DNA from: Rhabdophis nuchalis
Taxonomy: Eukaryota > Chordata > Lepidosauria > Squamata > Natricidae
Assembly: GCA_039707465.1 (NCBI GenBank)
Contig: CM077643.1
Span: 247,780,919 to 247,844,918, forward strand
Reading direction: 5' to 3'
DNA: 64,000 nucleotides
Shown here: positions 13,339-24,491 of the stretch, one piece after another
Position numbering within the stretch: the first letter of the stretch is position 1
Layout: each line of letters starts with the position of its first letter
Notes under the pieces: model-generated
Told to the model about the DNA's origin: nothing
What the model saw: only the letters and a program-made list of their open reading frames with translations
The model's database searches: none
Translations under genes and position numbers: made by a program

Positions 13339-13617
13339 ACCTAGGACAGTGATGGCTAACCTTTTTTGGCTCACGTGCCAAAAGAGGCTTTCTAGGAGCC
13401 TGGGAAGGGTGAAAACAGCCTCCCTCCCACAACTCCAGAGCCTTCAGGAGCTTTCCTGAAACCTCCAGAGGGCGAAAAACGGCCTCAAAAGAAGGCCTAA
13501 ATCAGTTGGCCAGCGCACACAAGCACGCTGGAGCTGACATGGCGAGGTGCCCTAAGAAATGGTTCCGCGTGCCACTTGTGGCACCCGTGCCATAGGTTCG
13601 CCATCACGGACCTAGGA
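13339..13617 (+). mobile_element. hAT-type short element, CAGTGATGGC family
   Basis: The element at 13347-13609 (263 bp) has terminal inverted repeats CAGTGATGGC / GCCATCACGG. It is flanked by a perfect 8-bp target duplication ACCTAGGA (13339-13346, 13610-13617). It has no transposase and is non-autonomous. Confidence 0.9.
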
Positions 13618-15825
13618 TGTCATAATGTATCAGCATAGTATATCTGGCAATCCAAGCAGTGTGGCCTTTTGCAATTGATAAATGGAAATGTCAATGCACT
13701 GGCTTTCTAAGTGCTGTCTAAGATAACCACTAGGATAACCATGGCCGGTTTATGTCACTTCAATTTCCAGATCTTGATATTAATATTATTATTATTATTT
13801 AGTATTTATATGCCACCTATCAAATAAAGTACCAGTTATGCTTCAGTTATCTGTTTGTTTTCCACTTGTTAGGCCACTTATAAAACAATCCCTTGCAATT
13901 GACCTTGGTAGCTGAAGCTAATGGGAGTTGTTTAAAATGAACCTTTGTAGCAATATTTGATCCATGTATTTTCTATAGAAGCTTCTATGTATGCTCCTTG
14001 TAAAGTTTCCACTGGAAAGTACAGGACACCTCAGAGCCCAATGTTTTGTATGTCCAAATTTGTATATCTGTCACATTTATGTATATATTGGATAAAATAC
14101 CTTTTAACACCCATTGTCTAATTACTATTGTATAAATGAAAATGTTCTTAATGATAATTAGATACCATATCTAAACATGTTATTTACCTATGTATAAGAA
14201 GAGTTCACTTTTTAAATTAATAATGTGCTTTTTTATAAATTAGAATTTACCTGAAGGATATCTGTTCTTTGAAACCTGACATGGATGCATGAAACATCTT
14301 TTCCACTATAAAATTGGTGAAGAAATATTTCTGAGCGAATCTATTCAAGAGAAGTTATCCTTGGGAAATTTGAGAAACTATGTTTTACACCAATCATAGA
14401 ATCCCTTAATACTTAGAAGTGACTTGGAAAGCTCATGGAGCAGTAAACAAATCTGAAAAACATATTGGATAAATAGAGTTCTCCTGCCTTTATTCTTCAC
14501 AAGTCAGTTGAGCTGTGGATTTTTATCATCATCCTAGTTTTTCAAAATTACTAGTATTGATTCCAGTTTACCCCTATTGAACTGAATGAGAAAATGAAAA
14601 TAGCAATTACTTAAGTTTAACTGGAATGCATTATTCTTGGCAACTTCTCAAAACAAGGCACAAAAATAGTTTTTTTAAATCAGTATCAGTAAATTCCATG
14701 TCTATTTAGTCTCCTCGGCCCTCCATTTTTCTTATTTCCATACATATTTCTGAATATAGCTTTGTCTTATAATTTCAAGCTGACTTCATTTTGTCAGAAG
14801 TTATATGTTATCTGTGCAGATTGATCCCCATTTTTTTATCAGAAAAAGGAACTATTTGGACTTCCAATTGTCTTGTTTCAGCCAAGTTATTATTTCTGCT
14901 TTGCCTTTTCTCAAGGACCTAATAGTTCTTAAATTAGGTCACATTCTTGAATGTCATCAATAACATCTATTTTGGTTTAACTTATTTTGAAATAAATTCC
15001 TTTTGTTATTCTAAGCCAGCACATTAAGGTCTCCCTTGCAAACTGATACTGTCAAAATAAATGAATGGAAGAACTTGAAAAGGTATTAAATAATACCTTC
15101 CAAATGAAATGGCGATATACCTATCCCGTATGGGTCACTAGTGCTGCTCTAGCCCATAACCCTTATACATTTATTGGCTTTGTTGTCTAATGTAAAAAAG
15201 GTTCTCCAGCCTGAGGCTTAGCTCTTTGTATATAGCTGGAATGTATAATTTGTTCCACAGCATTGAATTTCAATTAATTAGACCTAGGCATTGCACCACT
15301 GCTCTTATCCAGCACACTAACAGTCACATGTCAAAATTCTCTTCTGCACTAACAAAAAATGGAACATTGGGCGACCATTACATTGGTATATAATATATGA
15401 TTTTTTAAACCAGGGTTGATATTTCAGTCTGGGTTTCTATCTGTGTCCTAGTTGATGGTGATGGTAGCTATTTAGTTTCACTGCACCCTTTGTGTTAGAG
15501 GGATCTATCCTGACCTTTATTCTATTACCAGATAAACTGCAGTCATTGGGATCTTATATTATAGGTTTATGAGACAAAGTATTCATTTCTAAAATGTGGA
15601 TACATTTACCATTGTGCACTGCTGATTGAGAAAATGTAATGGCAGCGGAGTCCTGCTTAAAAAGTGGGCATTGGTTCAGGGTCCGTGGGATGATAGGAAT
15701 AAAAATGGAGGCAGGATCAATCAGCCCAGGTTCAGTAAGTGATGATTTTTCCTATAAGTTCCTTTCACCATTTAAAAAATACCGTAAAATCAATTGGTTT
15801 ATCAGCTAGATGTGTTTACAACAGT
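13618..15825. other. Intergenic sequence, nothing recognised
   Basis: AT-rich unique-looking sequence. It has one ATT run near 13,785 and no convincing open frame, RNA gene or transposon end. Confidence 0.6.
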
Positions 15826-15934
15826 TCTCATTTTACTTTTTCTTAGGTTGTAAAAAGTTTTATTGGTTTTTACAAATTTTATAATAGGAAAAGGGTCTGT
15901 AGGATATGGATAAAATATTGTGGGGACATCCATG

Positions 15935-15957
15935 TCGGAGGTGTTGGTCGCCTCCGA
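15935..15957 (-). promoter_or_regulatory. Candidate 3' UTR hairpin of HAL1-like copy A
   Basis: TCGGAGG and CCTCCGA form a perfect 7-bp stem around a 9-nt loop, about 90-110 nt from the element's 3' end. Copy B can form a similar bulged stem at the same place, so it may be the structure recognised by a partner reverse transcriptase. Confidence 0.4.
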
Positions 15958-16026
15958 GGCTTCATACAAAAAACATAAAACATACATTTTTTTCTTTCAA
16001 GCTAAGTGGAGAGATACATATATACA

Positions 16027-16967
16027 TCATATCACAAATTCCATGCAATCAATCTTTGTTCCCATAGACATCCGTTTAAAAGGTATATAAAGGAAAGTTA
16101 TTTTTGGGATCTGAGTCTTAGCTATTGTGTCCTCTTCTCCCTTCCCGCCAGTAGGCGGAGCCATGGCCCCTTCCGTTCCCCCATTTTCGTCCTCCAGGAT
16201 TGAGGAGTGTTTTTTAAGAAAGGCTTCCGCCTCTTCAATTGTTTTAATTCTTACTCTCCCCCCCTCCCAGAACACTAACATTCCTTTAGGCATCGATGAA
16301 CCACACCCCCTTTTTATATAATTTTTTTGATAAGGAATATTTCCTTCTTATCTCTCGAATCTTCTTCAGGATCTGTTTCAGAATGGCAATTTCTTTCTGC
16401 TGGTATATCATAGGACCATCTCTCTGTGCTCTCAGGATCTCATCCCTTGTCGACCTTCTTACAAATTTAATATTTATCTCTCTGGGTACCTCATTTATTC
16501 TGGCATATGCTGAGTTAATTGTATAAATCATATCAATGTCCCCCTAGATATATTCTTTACTCTTTTTGATATAATCTGCTAAAATCGTGCTCATTAAATC
16601 TTTTAAATTTTCAGAGTAATTCAGGAACATTTTGAAACCTTAAAAAATAAGACATTCTTTCAAAATCAATTCTAGACATATGACCAGTAAGATCTACTAT
16701 TTCTTTTTGAGAATTCCTTATCTCCCCCTCATCTCAGCTGCCCCCCCCCTACAGTCCATCAATTTTTTGCTTATTTTCCATTAGTGTTTTCTGTGTCTCT
16801 AAAAGTTCCAATCTTGAGCTGACCATATCTTTCCGAATTTCTTTTATTTCTTTCATTATGTTTTGAAGAGTTTCCTCTATTGTTGATTGCTGAGTAGTTT
16901 CCCCCACTGTTTCTTTTTGTAACATTGAGGTAATCTTGGGCTGTTGTGGCTGCTTTTTTGAAGCCAT
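16027..16967 (-). pseudogene. L1-type ORF1 protein, frameshifted (copy A)
   Basis: The start is MASKKQPQQPKITSMLQ at 16967. A coiled-coil region (EIKEIRKDMVSSRLELLE) is followed by the L1 ORF1 RNA-binding region: INSAYARINEVPREINIKF, RAQRDGPMIYQQKEIAIL and KKIREIRRKY. The C-terminal block is MLVFWEGGRVRIKTIEEAEA. ORF1 proteins coat element RNA as trimers. The frame is broken by a stop at 16749 and at least one frameshift near 16,290, so the copy is not functional. The layout matches copy B. Confidence 0.85.
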
Positions 16968-18025
16968 AATGAAAAAGTTAAGTTCTTGTCACTAATATGG
17001 CGTCTGATGGAGGAGCAGTCCGTGATGTGAGAGAGGCAAAAGTCAGTGTCCAAATTCAAAGTACAGTTTGCATAAAATCCAGAGAGGGAACAATTGTCCA
17101 ATCAAATCATATAAAAAAGAGAAGAAGGCACACTTGGGAGAAGAACCTAAGTGTAAATTGTGTTAATTTCTATGTAAAATTTCCAGTCCTATAAAAATGA
17201 AGGAGTGTCAGCACATCACAAAGAAAAACGTTTTTACTAAGAACAAAGAAGCGCCATTTTTTTCCACCTCCTTGGCGGTCGTGGAGAGTTAGTGAAAGTC
17301 CATTCTGTTGTTACCAGACACAGATACAAAGTATCCACGATAAATCTGTATTTGAAAGACTTTCAATTTCAGTTGTTTAAAAAAATCAGATGTTACTTTC
17401 TCCTTAGCCTCCCCGAGCCCGGGGAGCATTTTAAAACGCTGCTTAGTTCCGAGGTGTTTTTTTTACAAACCCCCCTCTCCTCTTCTTTTTGAAAAAAAGT
17501 TGAAAGCATTAAAATGATAAAACCACTCACAATCCACTCAGCAACCACGGAGTCTCGGTGTTTCCTCCAGCTCCGGCTTTCCGCCCGCTTGAATTGCTGC
17601 TCTTCCGGCGCTCCATTGGCGAGAGGGACTCTTCCCCCTGCATTCCGTTCCCCAACTCCTGGGACGAGGCGGGAGCGACCCCCTGACCGTCGTCAGGGTA
17701 GGAGGCTCACCGCGAGCCGTCCGTGCGGTGGGGGCTCTTTTGCAGAAGCCCCCATGCCTCCAAAGGTGCCGCTGAGGAAAACAAGCGGCGAATGAGCCCA
17801 AGACTCGTCCGTCGCCTCCGGAAGCCGGAAGCGATCTCTCATTTTACTTTTTCTTAAATAATCTTTTCTACCATAGATACACAAGTAGTCATAATTTATT
17901 TGATTGACTGTTCTGAATGGAAATGATAATTGCAAAAGTCCAGTAGAGGCCATTCTGCCTATTAAAAAATAAGTAATTAAGTAATTTTTTATTACTTAAA
18001 AAATTAAGTCTAATTTTAAGTCATT

Positions 18026-18324
18026 GTTATTAAATTATCGTCCCGTCTCCAACCTTCCCTTTTTGGCGAAGGTTGTTGAGAGTGTGGTGGCACAACAGTT
18101 CCCTCGACACCTGGAGGAAACTGTTTATCTGGACCCACGCCAGTCCGGCTTCCGGCCCGGGAACAGCAGAGATGGCATTGGTCGCGCTGGTGGATGATCT
18201 CTGGAGGGCCAGGGATAGAGGTTGTTCCTCTATCTTGGTCCTGTTAGACCTGTCAGCGGCTTTCGATACCATCGACCATGGTATCCTATTGCACCGGCTG
18301 GAGGGGTTAGGAGTGGGAGGCACC
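18026..18324 (+). mobile_element. CR1-L3 LINE, upstream half (interrupted)
   Basis: The sequence encodes NYRPVSNLPFLAKVVE, then SGFRPGN and VLLDLSAAFDTIDHGILLHR, the N-terminal fingers/palm blocks of a CR1-clade reverse transcriptase. The frame breaks once near 18,170. It is cut at ...GLGVGGT by the insertion 18325-20312 and resumes at 20329. The LINE itself is 5'-truncated near 18,030. The 268-residue minus-strand frame over this region is an antisense artefact. Confidence 0.88.
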
Positions 18325-19172
18325 TGACTTCCTTCCGGTTTCCCGGAGGCGACGGTCGAGTCCTGGGACTTGTTCGCTGTTTTGCTTCTTTTACGGCCCC
18401 CAACGGGGCAGGGAATTCCTTTTAAAGGATTCCCGCCGTATGGTCGGCTCGCTGGGATTTCCCTATCCCGACGGCGGTCGGGGGGGGGTCCTTGTCCTCG
18501 ACCCAGGAGTAAAGGAACATGCTGCGGGGGCCTTGGTTCTAATGCTTCGCGAGAGGGCTGAATCGCTGGAGTCGGAGGCAAAGCTGAGACTCTTCGCTGC
18601 AGAGTGGATTGTGAGTGACTTTCTCTTTCTGCTTGCAACTTTTGCTTAACAAAGCGATGGAGGGGGGAGTTTGTGGGGAAAAAAACCTTGGAAAGGAAGA
18701 AAAGCGGCATTTTGAAACTGCTCCTCAGGTTTGAGGAAGCGTAGAAACCTGCATTCAAACTTTTCTGATCGTGAGTGAAAGTCTTTCCGGAATGATCGTG
18801 GACACTTAGAATCGAAGTCTGGCAATAAAGAAGCAATTTTCCACTTTGTTAATTCCCGGTGGCTTCCAGACGGGCGGGGAAGATGGCGTTCCTTTGTTCT
18901 CCTGAGATACACTATTCATGGATGATTGCTGACATTCCCTAGTGGATGGGACTGCCTCTCTTTTTCTTTACTTATGATTGTTTGTAATTGATTAATTGGT
19001 CCTTTCCCTGAAGTGCCTTTTTTCTTCTATTTGATTGTAAAAATTTGGTTTCTCTCTGGACTTTAATTAGGTAACAACTAAGACTTTGTTTATTGGAACT
19101 TGCTCGTTTCCTGCCTCACTAGCCCCTTTCCAGCAGACGCCATCTTACTGACACAGACTTAAATTCTTCACC

Positions 19173-20051
19173 ATGGCTTCAAAAAAGCAGAAACATCAGC
19201 CTAAAATCACTTCGATGTTACCTGAAAAACCTGATACGGATGCTAGATTAATAGCAATGGAAGAAACCCTTCAAACCTTGGTGAAAGAAATTAAAGAAAT
19301 GAGAAAGGACTAAGTCAGTTCTAAGTTAGAACTTTTGGAGGTACAGAAGAAATTAATGGAAAATACACAAAATACTGATGAGCTGGAGGTGGGGTTAGTT
19401 GGGGCAAAGGGAGAGCTTAAAAGTATTAATAATGAAATTGGAGATTTAACTGGTCATATGTCTAGGATGGATTTTGAAAGGATGTCATATTTTTTAAGAT
19501 TTCAGAACGTTCCTGAGGCAAGTGATGAAGATTTAACTGATTTAATGTGTACAATTTTAGCAGATTATTTACACAAGCCTAAGGAGGAGGTAAGGGGGGA
19601 CATCGATTTGATATATAGAATAAATTCAGCATATGCCAGGATAAATGAAGTACCCAGAGAGATACATATTAAATTTGTTAGAAGGTTGACAAGGGAAAGG
19701 ATCTTGAGGGCGCAGAGAGACGGTCCCTTAGTTTATCAACAGAAAGAGGTAGCTATCTTGAAGCAGGTCCCGAAGAAGATTAGAGAGATAAGAAGAAAGT
19801 ATTCCTTCTTGTCTAAAAGATTATTTAAAAAGGGGGTCTGGTTCAAGTGGGTGATGCCAGAGGGAATGTTGGTATTCTGGGAGGGAGGAAGAGTAAGAAT
19901 TAAAACAATTGCAGAGGCGGAAGCCTTTCTCAAAAAACATTCCTCAATCCTGGAGGATGAAAATGGGGGAGCAGAGGGTGCCGCGGCCCCGCCCGCTGGG
20001 GGCCAGGGAAAAGAACATACAATTGCCAAAAGACTTAGATCTCAAAAGTGA
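19173..20051 (+). pseudogene. L1-type ORF1 protein with one in-frame stop (copy B)
   Basis: The start is MASKKQKHQPKITSMLPEK at 19173. A single TAA at 19311-19313 interrupts a frame that otherwise stays open to the stop at 20049-20051 (292 sense positions plus the stop). Order: basic N-terminus, coiled coil (about residues 25-100), an RRM-like part (YFLRFQNVPEASDEDLTD), and a C-terminal part (INSAYARINEVPREIHIKF, MPEGMLVFWEGGRVRIK). This is the layout of L1 ORF1 RNA chaperones. The C-terminal tail is Ala/Gly-rich. It is younger-looking than copy A, since only one lesion is visible. Confidence 0.88.
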
Positions 20052-20200
20052 CTTTATTTTAATATAATATAATATTGTTTGGATGTTTATACACGTTTGC
20101 TAGCATAGTTTTTTTTTTTTACAATGATATATTTGCATTTTTCTCCACTTTGTAGTACAAATGTAAGTTAAATGTATTATCTATATTCTGTTATGAAGTC

Positions 20201-20224
20201 TCGGAAGGAGTCAACGGCTTCGAC
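20201..20224 (+). promoter_or_regulatory. Candidate 3' UTR hairpin of HAL1-like copy B
   Basis: TCGGAAG pairs with CTTCGA, with one bulged base, at the position matching the perfect stem of copy A. Confidence 0.35.
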
Positions 20225-20328
20225 GTGAAAGTTCTCAAAATGTCTTTTTACACCTTACCCTTTACCCTATTTGTAAAAAATTTATAAAACCCAATAAAAC
20301 TTTTTCAAAACGAGGAGTGGGAGGCACC

Positions 20329-21575
20329 GTGTTGCGGTGGTTCTCCTTCCTCTCTGGTCGGTTGCAATTTGTGTTGACAGGAAGGCAGAGGTCGACGTCG
20401 AGGCCCCTTACGTGTGGGGTGCCTCAGGAGTCGGTCCTCTTGCCCCTCCTGTTCAACACCTATATGAAGCCGCTGGGCGAGATCATCCGTGGTTGTGGGG
20501 TCGAGTACTATCTGTATGCTGATGATATCAGCTATACATATCCACCCCCAACCACCCCAGCGATGCCGTTGAAGTGATGACCCGGTGTTTGGAGGCCGTG
20601 CGGGTCTGGATGGGGAGTAACAAACTTCGACTCAACCCGTCCAAGACTGAGAGGCTGTGGTTTCCAGTGGCCCGGCATAGCCAGCTGATTCCAATGCTGG
20701 CCATCGGGGGCGAGTCACTAGCCCCCGTGGAAAGGGCTCGCAACTTAGGCATCCTCCTGGAGTCACGGCTTTCCTTGGACGACCATGTGACGGCCGTGAC
20801 CAGGGGGGCTTTTTACCAGGTTCGCCTGGTACACCAGTTGCGCCCTTTCCTTAACCGGGATGCCCTCCGCACAGTCATTCAAGTGTTCGTTACGTCCCGC
20901 CTAGACTATTGCAATGCTCTCTATATGGGGCTCCCCTTGAGGTGCACCCGGAGGCTCCAGTTAGTGCAGAATGCGGCCGCGCGGGAGATCTTGGGAACCT
21001 CACGGTGCTCCCACGTAACACCCCTCCTGCGCGAGCTGCACTGGCTGCCGGTGGCCTTCCAGGTGCGCTTCAAGGTGCTGGTGACCATCTTTAAAATGCT
21101 CCATGGCACGGGGCCTAGCTATCTGTGGGACCGTCTCCTACCACATACCTCCCTTCAACCGATCCGCTCCCAAAGAGAGGGCCTCCTCAGGGTGCCGTCT
21201 GCCGGTCAATGCCGGCTGGCGGCGCCCAGGGCAAGGGCCTTCTCTGTGGCAGGTCCAGCCCTCTGGAATGACCTACCCCCCGAACTTCATACCATCACGG
21301 ACCTTCACCTTTTCTGTCGATCACTTAAAATGCACTTCTTCCACCTAGCCGGCCTAGCTTAGATTTTAGATTAGATATAATTTTAACTGGATTTTAGAGG
21401 GGATTTAAAGATTTTTAGTTAACATTTTACCACAGGTTATTTAATTTAATTATATTTTAACATTGTATTGTATTTATTGTTGTCTGTTGTGGCATTTTAA
21501 TTTCCTGTGCACCGCCCTGAGTCCATTGGGGAGATAGGAGCGGTATATAAATCGAATAAAACCTAAACCTAAACC
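20329..21575 (+). mobile_element. CR1-L3 LINE, downstream half
   Basis: This continues the reverse transcriptase interrupted at 18324, with VLRWFSFLSGRL, LTCGVPQ and the catalytic YADD box at 20515-20526. After a frameshift near 20,575 a 262-residue frame (20574-21362) runs RLDYCNALYMGLPLRC, QLVQNAAAREI, LRELHWLPVAF and AFSVAGPALWNDLPPE to the normal end HLAGLA. The 3' UTR ends ACCGCCCTGAGTCC...GGTATATAAATCG with a CCTAAA tail. It is a pseudogene because of the frameshift and insertion, but it is the best-preserved L3 copy here. Confidence 0.9.
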
Positions 21576-22559
21576 ATGGTTACAAAAAGTCTGAAAACTT
21601 GGCGCTTCCCCTCAAGTAAGCACAAGTGCCAAGTTCTGGGTATTTCATTGTTGTCAAACTATTGTTCCTTTCCTAGATATTTAGGGTGTTACTTGCTTTT
21701 ATCATGCCTCCCAGAGTTTTTATAGAGTAATAAGGTGGCCTTATAAATTTAATTAAGAGAGTTCTTTAAAGAGAGCAAGAAAACTCATACTGGATTAGGT
21801 CAATTGTCAGATGCTCTGGTTAAAATGTTGGATGTGGTCAAGAAAAAGTCTTACAATCAACCTGATTCAATTGTGATTTGGCCAGTTGTCATGTCTCAGC
21901 TTAGTCTTCCAGGGGTTCATTGCACAGATGAAATTGAAGGGTGAATTGTATGTGCTCTGCCTTTAGTTCTTGGAGGGTGTAGAATGAATATAAATAAAAA
22001 AACAAAGACAATCTACACCTAATAAAGGAAATCTTTCTCTTCTATCACTAGAACTTTTAATCAACTTTTCTGGATGTGGCAGAGCTACTTCCCATTCTTG
22101 TAGAGTACAGTGGAGAAATATTTACACATCATTTAGTATTTATACCAGAGAATTATTATTACCTTTAAGGCAAGATTTAAGAAAAGATTATTTAGTGACC
22201 AATGGTACAGAATATAGAGCATGTATTTTCCTTTTGTAGGCATTTGTTGATCATGCAAGTATGCAAAACAAGCTCATTCTGACAATCATAGCCAAAAATG
22301 GATGCTGTTCAGATACATTATTCAGTTTAATGCAGGTCTGCAAGTAAACTAACAACTGGAAGTGCAGTTTTCTAGATGAATAATGGCTGAAACCTGAGTG
22401 TGTTCTCAAAAAGGAGAAAAGGGCCTCCACATTCTGATAATTCCTTACAGAAGTCTTCTGAAAGGAGATAATCTTCAGGGTCATTGAAAGCAATTGGTAG
22501 GTGGTGCTTGCTTCGTTATGTAGGAAATTAAAACCCACCCCTCTGCTAGAAAACTTTAA
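21576..22559. other. Intergenic sequence, nothing recognised
   Basis: No convincing gene, RNA or mobile element end. Short chance open frames only. Confidence 0.6.
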
Positions 22560-23090
22560 TATCCTGGGAAATATTAAGAAGGCAGAATATTATGTTTTCC
22601 TGGATGTGAAAATGGAGAAACATCTTTTTAAAGGCAAAGTAGCTCCCTGCAGCTTCCTGCCCACCCCCCTTTGTCAATGAGCCATGAAAGCCTGAGCTAG
22701 TCTACTTTACATAATAAAGGTAGGGTTAGCCTACTACAGAAACTCACAACGTGGTATCTGGGAACTCAACCAAACTTGGACTCAAAATATAGCTTAGAGA
22801 GTTGCCCCTGCATGGCCCCATGGGAGTCTGACAACCAATCAGAATACACTTCTTACACAGGAACAGGAAACGGAGGTGGGGCTGAACAGAGAGTATAAAA
22901 GTCCCTTCTTCCCTTTTCTTCACCCAACATCTGGAAGCATGTAACACCCCCTCCCCCTTTTCTGTTCAGGAGCTCCAGCCATGTGATCCTGTCCACCATT
23001 AAAACCATCTTTCCAAGCAGCCTCCATGTTTCCAGTGTCTTTTTCCCCACTTGGAACTGAACCCAGAAGGACATTTCTTCCAACAGTTAC
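22560..23090 (+). mobile_element. Possible solo LTR of an endogenous retroelement
   Basis: The promoter-like order is CCAAT (AACCAATCAG, about 22,832), TATA (AGAGTATAAAAG, about 22,890), a pyrimidine-rich leader, and an ATTAAAA possible poly(A) signal near 23,000. The end is CATTTCTTCCAACA (about 23,085). No internal retroviral genes adjoin it. The 5' end is uncertain and no target duplication was found, so this is tentative. Confidence 0.4.
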
Positions 23091-23937
23091 CACAATAATA
23101 ATAGAGCACTATTAAAATTTTAACTCTTTAAAAGCAGGAAAGTTATAGGATACGCTGCAACAATTGAGATAGAAATAAAACATTTTGGAATGAAGGTAAA
23201 TTCAATAACAGAGAAATGTCATTTAAAAAGTGCCAGAGAGTTGTTCCACATGATCCCTAAGGGATACATACTTCTTTCTCTGCAGTTCCAGGACTTCTTC
23301 AGTGTAGTTTCTTCCTCTGTTCCTTAACCCTCCTTTTTCTGACAAGGTCCTGCCTCTAAGTAAGGCCACTGTTGGTTATGCCTGCACGACAAATGTCAGG
23401 AGAGACCACACAACGCTTTGAAGATATGCATTGCCTATGTGTGGAGGCATCCGACAAAAGAAATCAGAGAGACGCTGGGCCTGTGGGAAGCTACCAAATG
23501 ACTGCATGAAATTCACGTTTTGAGAGGAGCCGCCCACAAAGAATTGGCTGTATGCTATCAGTCTATGTGTACCTCCCAAGAATATTGATTTTAGCTGATT
23601 CATGTGTATATATCTACTATTTCATATGTCATCACTCAGTGATTTATAGTTATCAGGCAGGATCAATATCTGTGAGAGGTTGCATTAAGCTTTTTAGATG
23701 ATAGAAAATTGTGTTGGTAATAATTTGAAGGATTTCTTGTTCAGGCAAGTTAAATACTGAAACCATCATAATTTATGCATATAAAGTTATAAATCAATTA
23801 CATAAAATGATGGTCAGCTTTTGAGCTTAACACACACCCTGGAGGGAAAAAGGCACATTTATAATGATCACTATAACAACAGCTATTCTCATATTTTAGA
23901 CCCATGTCTTATTTTCAGGAAAACAGGCATTGTATAA
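23091..23937. other. Intergenic sequence, nothing recognised
   Basis: Unique-looking AT-rich sequence without a supported feature. Confidence 0.55.
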
Positions 23938-23951
23938 TGTGTGTGTGCACA

Positions 23952-23987
<36 letters not shown>

Positions 23988-23990
23988 ATA
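23938..23990. repeat. TG dinucleotide microsatellite
   Basis: A run of TG units with one CACATG interruption, ending in TATG units. Confidence 0.95.
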
Positions 23991-24024
23991 AAAATATATA
24001 AAAATAAGTAACCTTGGTTGTTGC

Positions 24025-24084
24025 TAGCTGGGGAGTTGAAGTCCACAAAAGTTGAAGTTGCCAAGGTTGGATATCCCTGCCCTA
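24025..24084 (-). mobile_element. Half of the palindromic hAT element
   Basis: GCTGGGGAGTTGAAGTCCAC through GTTGCCAAGGTTGG to ATCCCTG matches the right half of the palindromic family described at 26883. The left half is missing. Confidence 0.7.
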
Positions 24085-24491
24085 TAGCATTACATGGAAC
24101 TATCTCTTTTTCACATAAACGATCCCTTATCCATACACAAGTTCATAAATCATTAACATTTCGCTTCCAGTGTCACCAAAAAGTACATAAGGAATCCCAG
24201 CTTCATAGTGGTGGAAGTTGATGGGCTGCTTTACATATCACATGAAAAGCTGGTTCTACCATCCAAATGATGGGCCAAGATCAGGTTTGAGTAGGAGGCT
24301 ATTTACTCTGGTTCCTGAGGTAGTTTTGATTTTATCTATCTTTTTATGGATTGTTTTGAGAGGCCTGGAATCATCATGTGAGACAGGCAGCCACACAAGT
24401 CTTCTAAATCAATCATTCAATCACACCAATCCAGAACCTCCAAGACTGAGAGGATTTGTTTGTTTGTTTGTCTATTTATTAAACTTCTATG

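Larger units (their letters stand above)
15826..17856 (-). mobile_element. Full-length half-L1 (HAL1-like) element, copy A
   Basis: A 1991-bp element (15846-17836) lies on the minus strand between perfect 20-bp target duplications (15826-15845 and 17837-17856, core CATTTTACTTTTTC). From its 5' end it has a GC-rich 5' UTR starting near GCTTCCGGCTTCCGGAGGC, an L1-type ORF1 (start 16967), and a 3' UTR ending CCAATAAAACTTTTTACAAC. There is no ORF2, reverse transcriptase or endonuclease. The long duplication fits target-primed reverse transcription by an L1-type enzyme supplied by another element. Its 5' and 3' ends are homologous to those of copy B, so both are complete rather than truncated. Confidence 0.88.
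18309..20328 (+). mobile_element. Full-length half-L1 (HAL1-like) element, copy B
   Basis: A 1988-bp element (18325-20312) lies between perfect 16-bp target duplications AGGAGTGGGAGGCACC (18309-18324, 20313-20328), inside a CR1-L3 reverse-transcriptase gene. It starts near GACTTCCTTCCGGTTTCCCG. It has a GC-rich 5' UTR of about 850 bp and one L1-type ORF1 (19173-20051). A 260-bp 3' UTR ends AATAAAACTTTTTCAAAACG. No ORF2 is present. Its length matches copy A within 3 bp. Confidence 0.9.

Noticed and set aside
14080..14087. Third TGTATATA Pumilio octamer
   Set aside because: It lies 3.7 kb after the PUM2 stop, past repeats and several poly(A) signals, so it is probably not transcribed with PUM2. 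One octamer is expected by chance in AT-rich sequence.
18030..18836. 268-residue minus-strand open frame
   Set aside because: It runs antisense across the junction of the L3 LINE and the half-L1 5' UTR. It cannot predate the insertion and matches no family.
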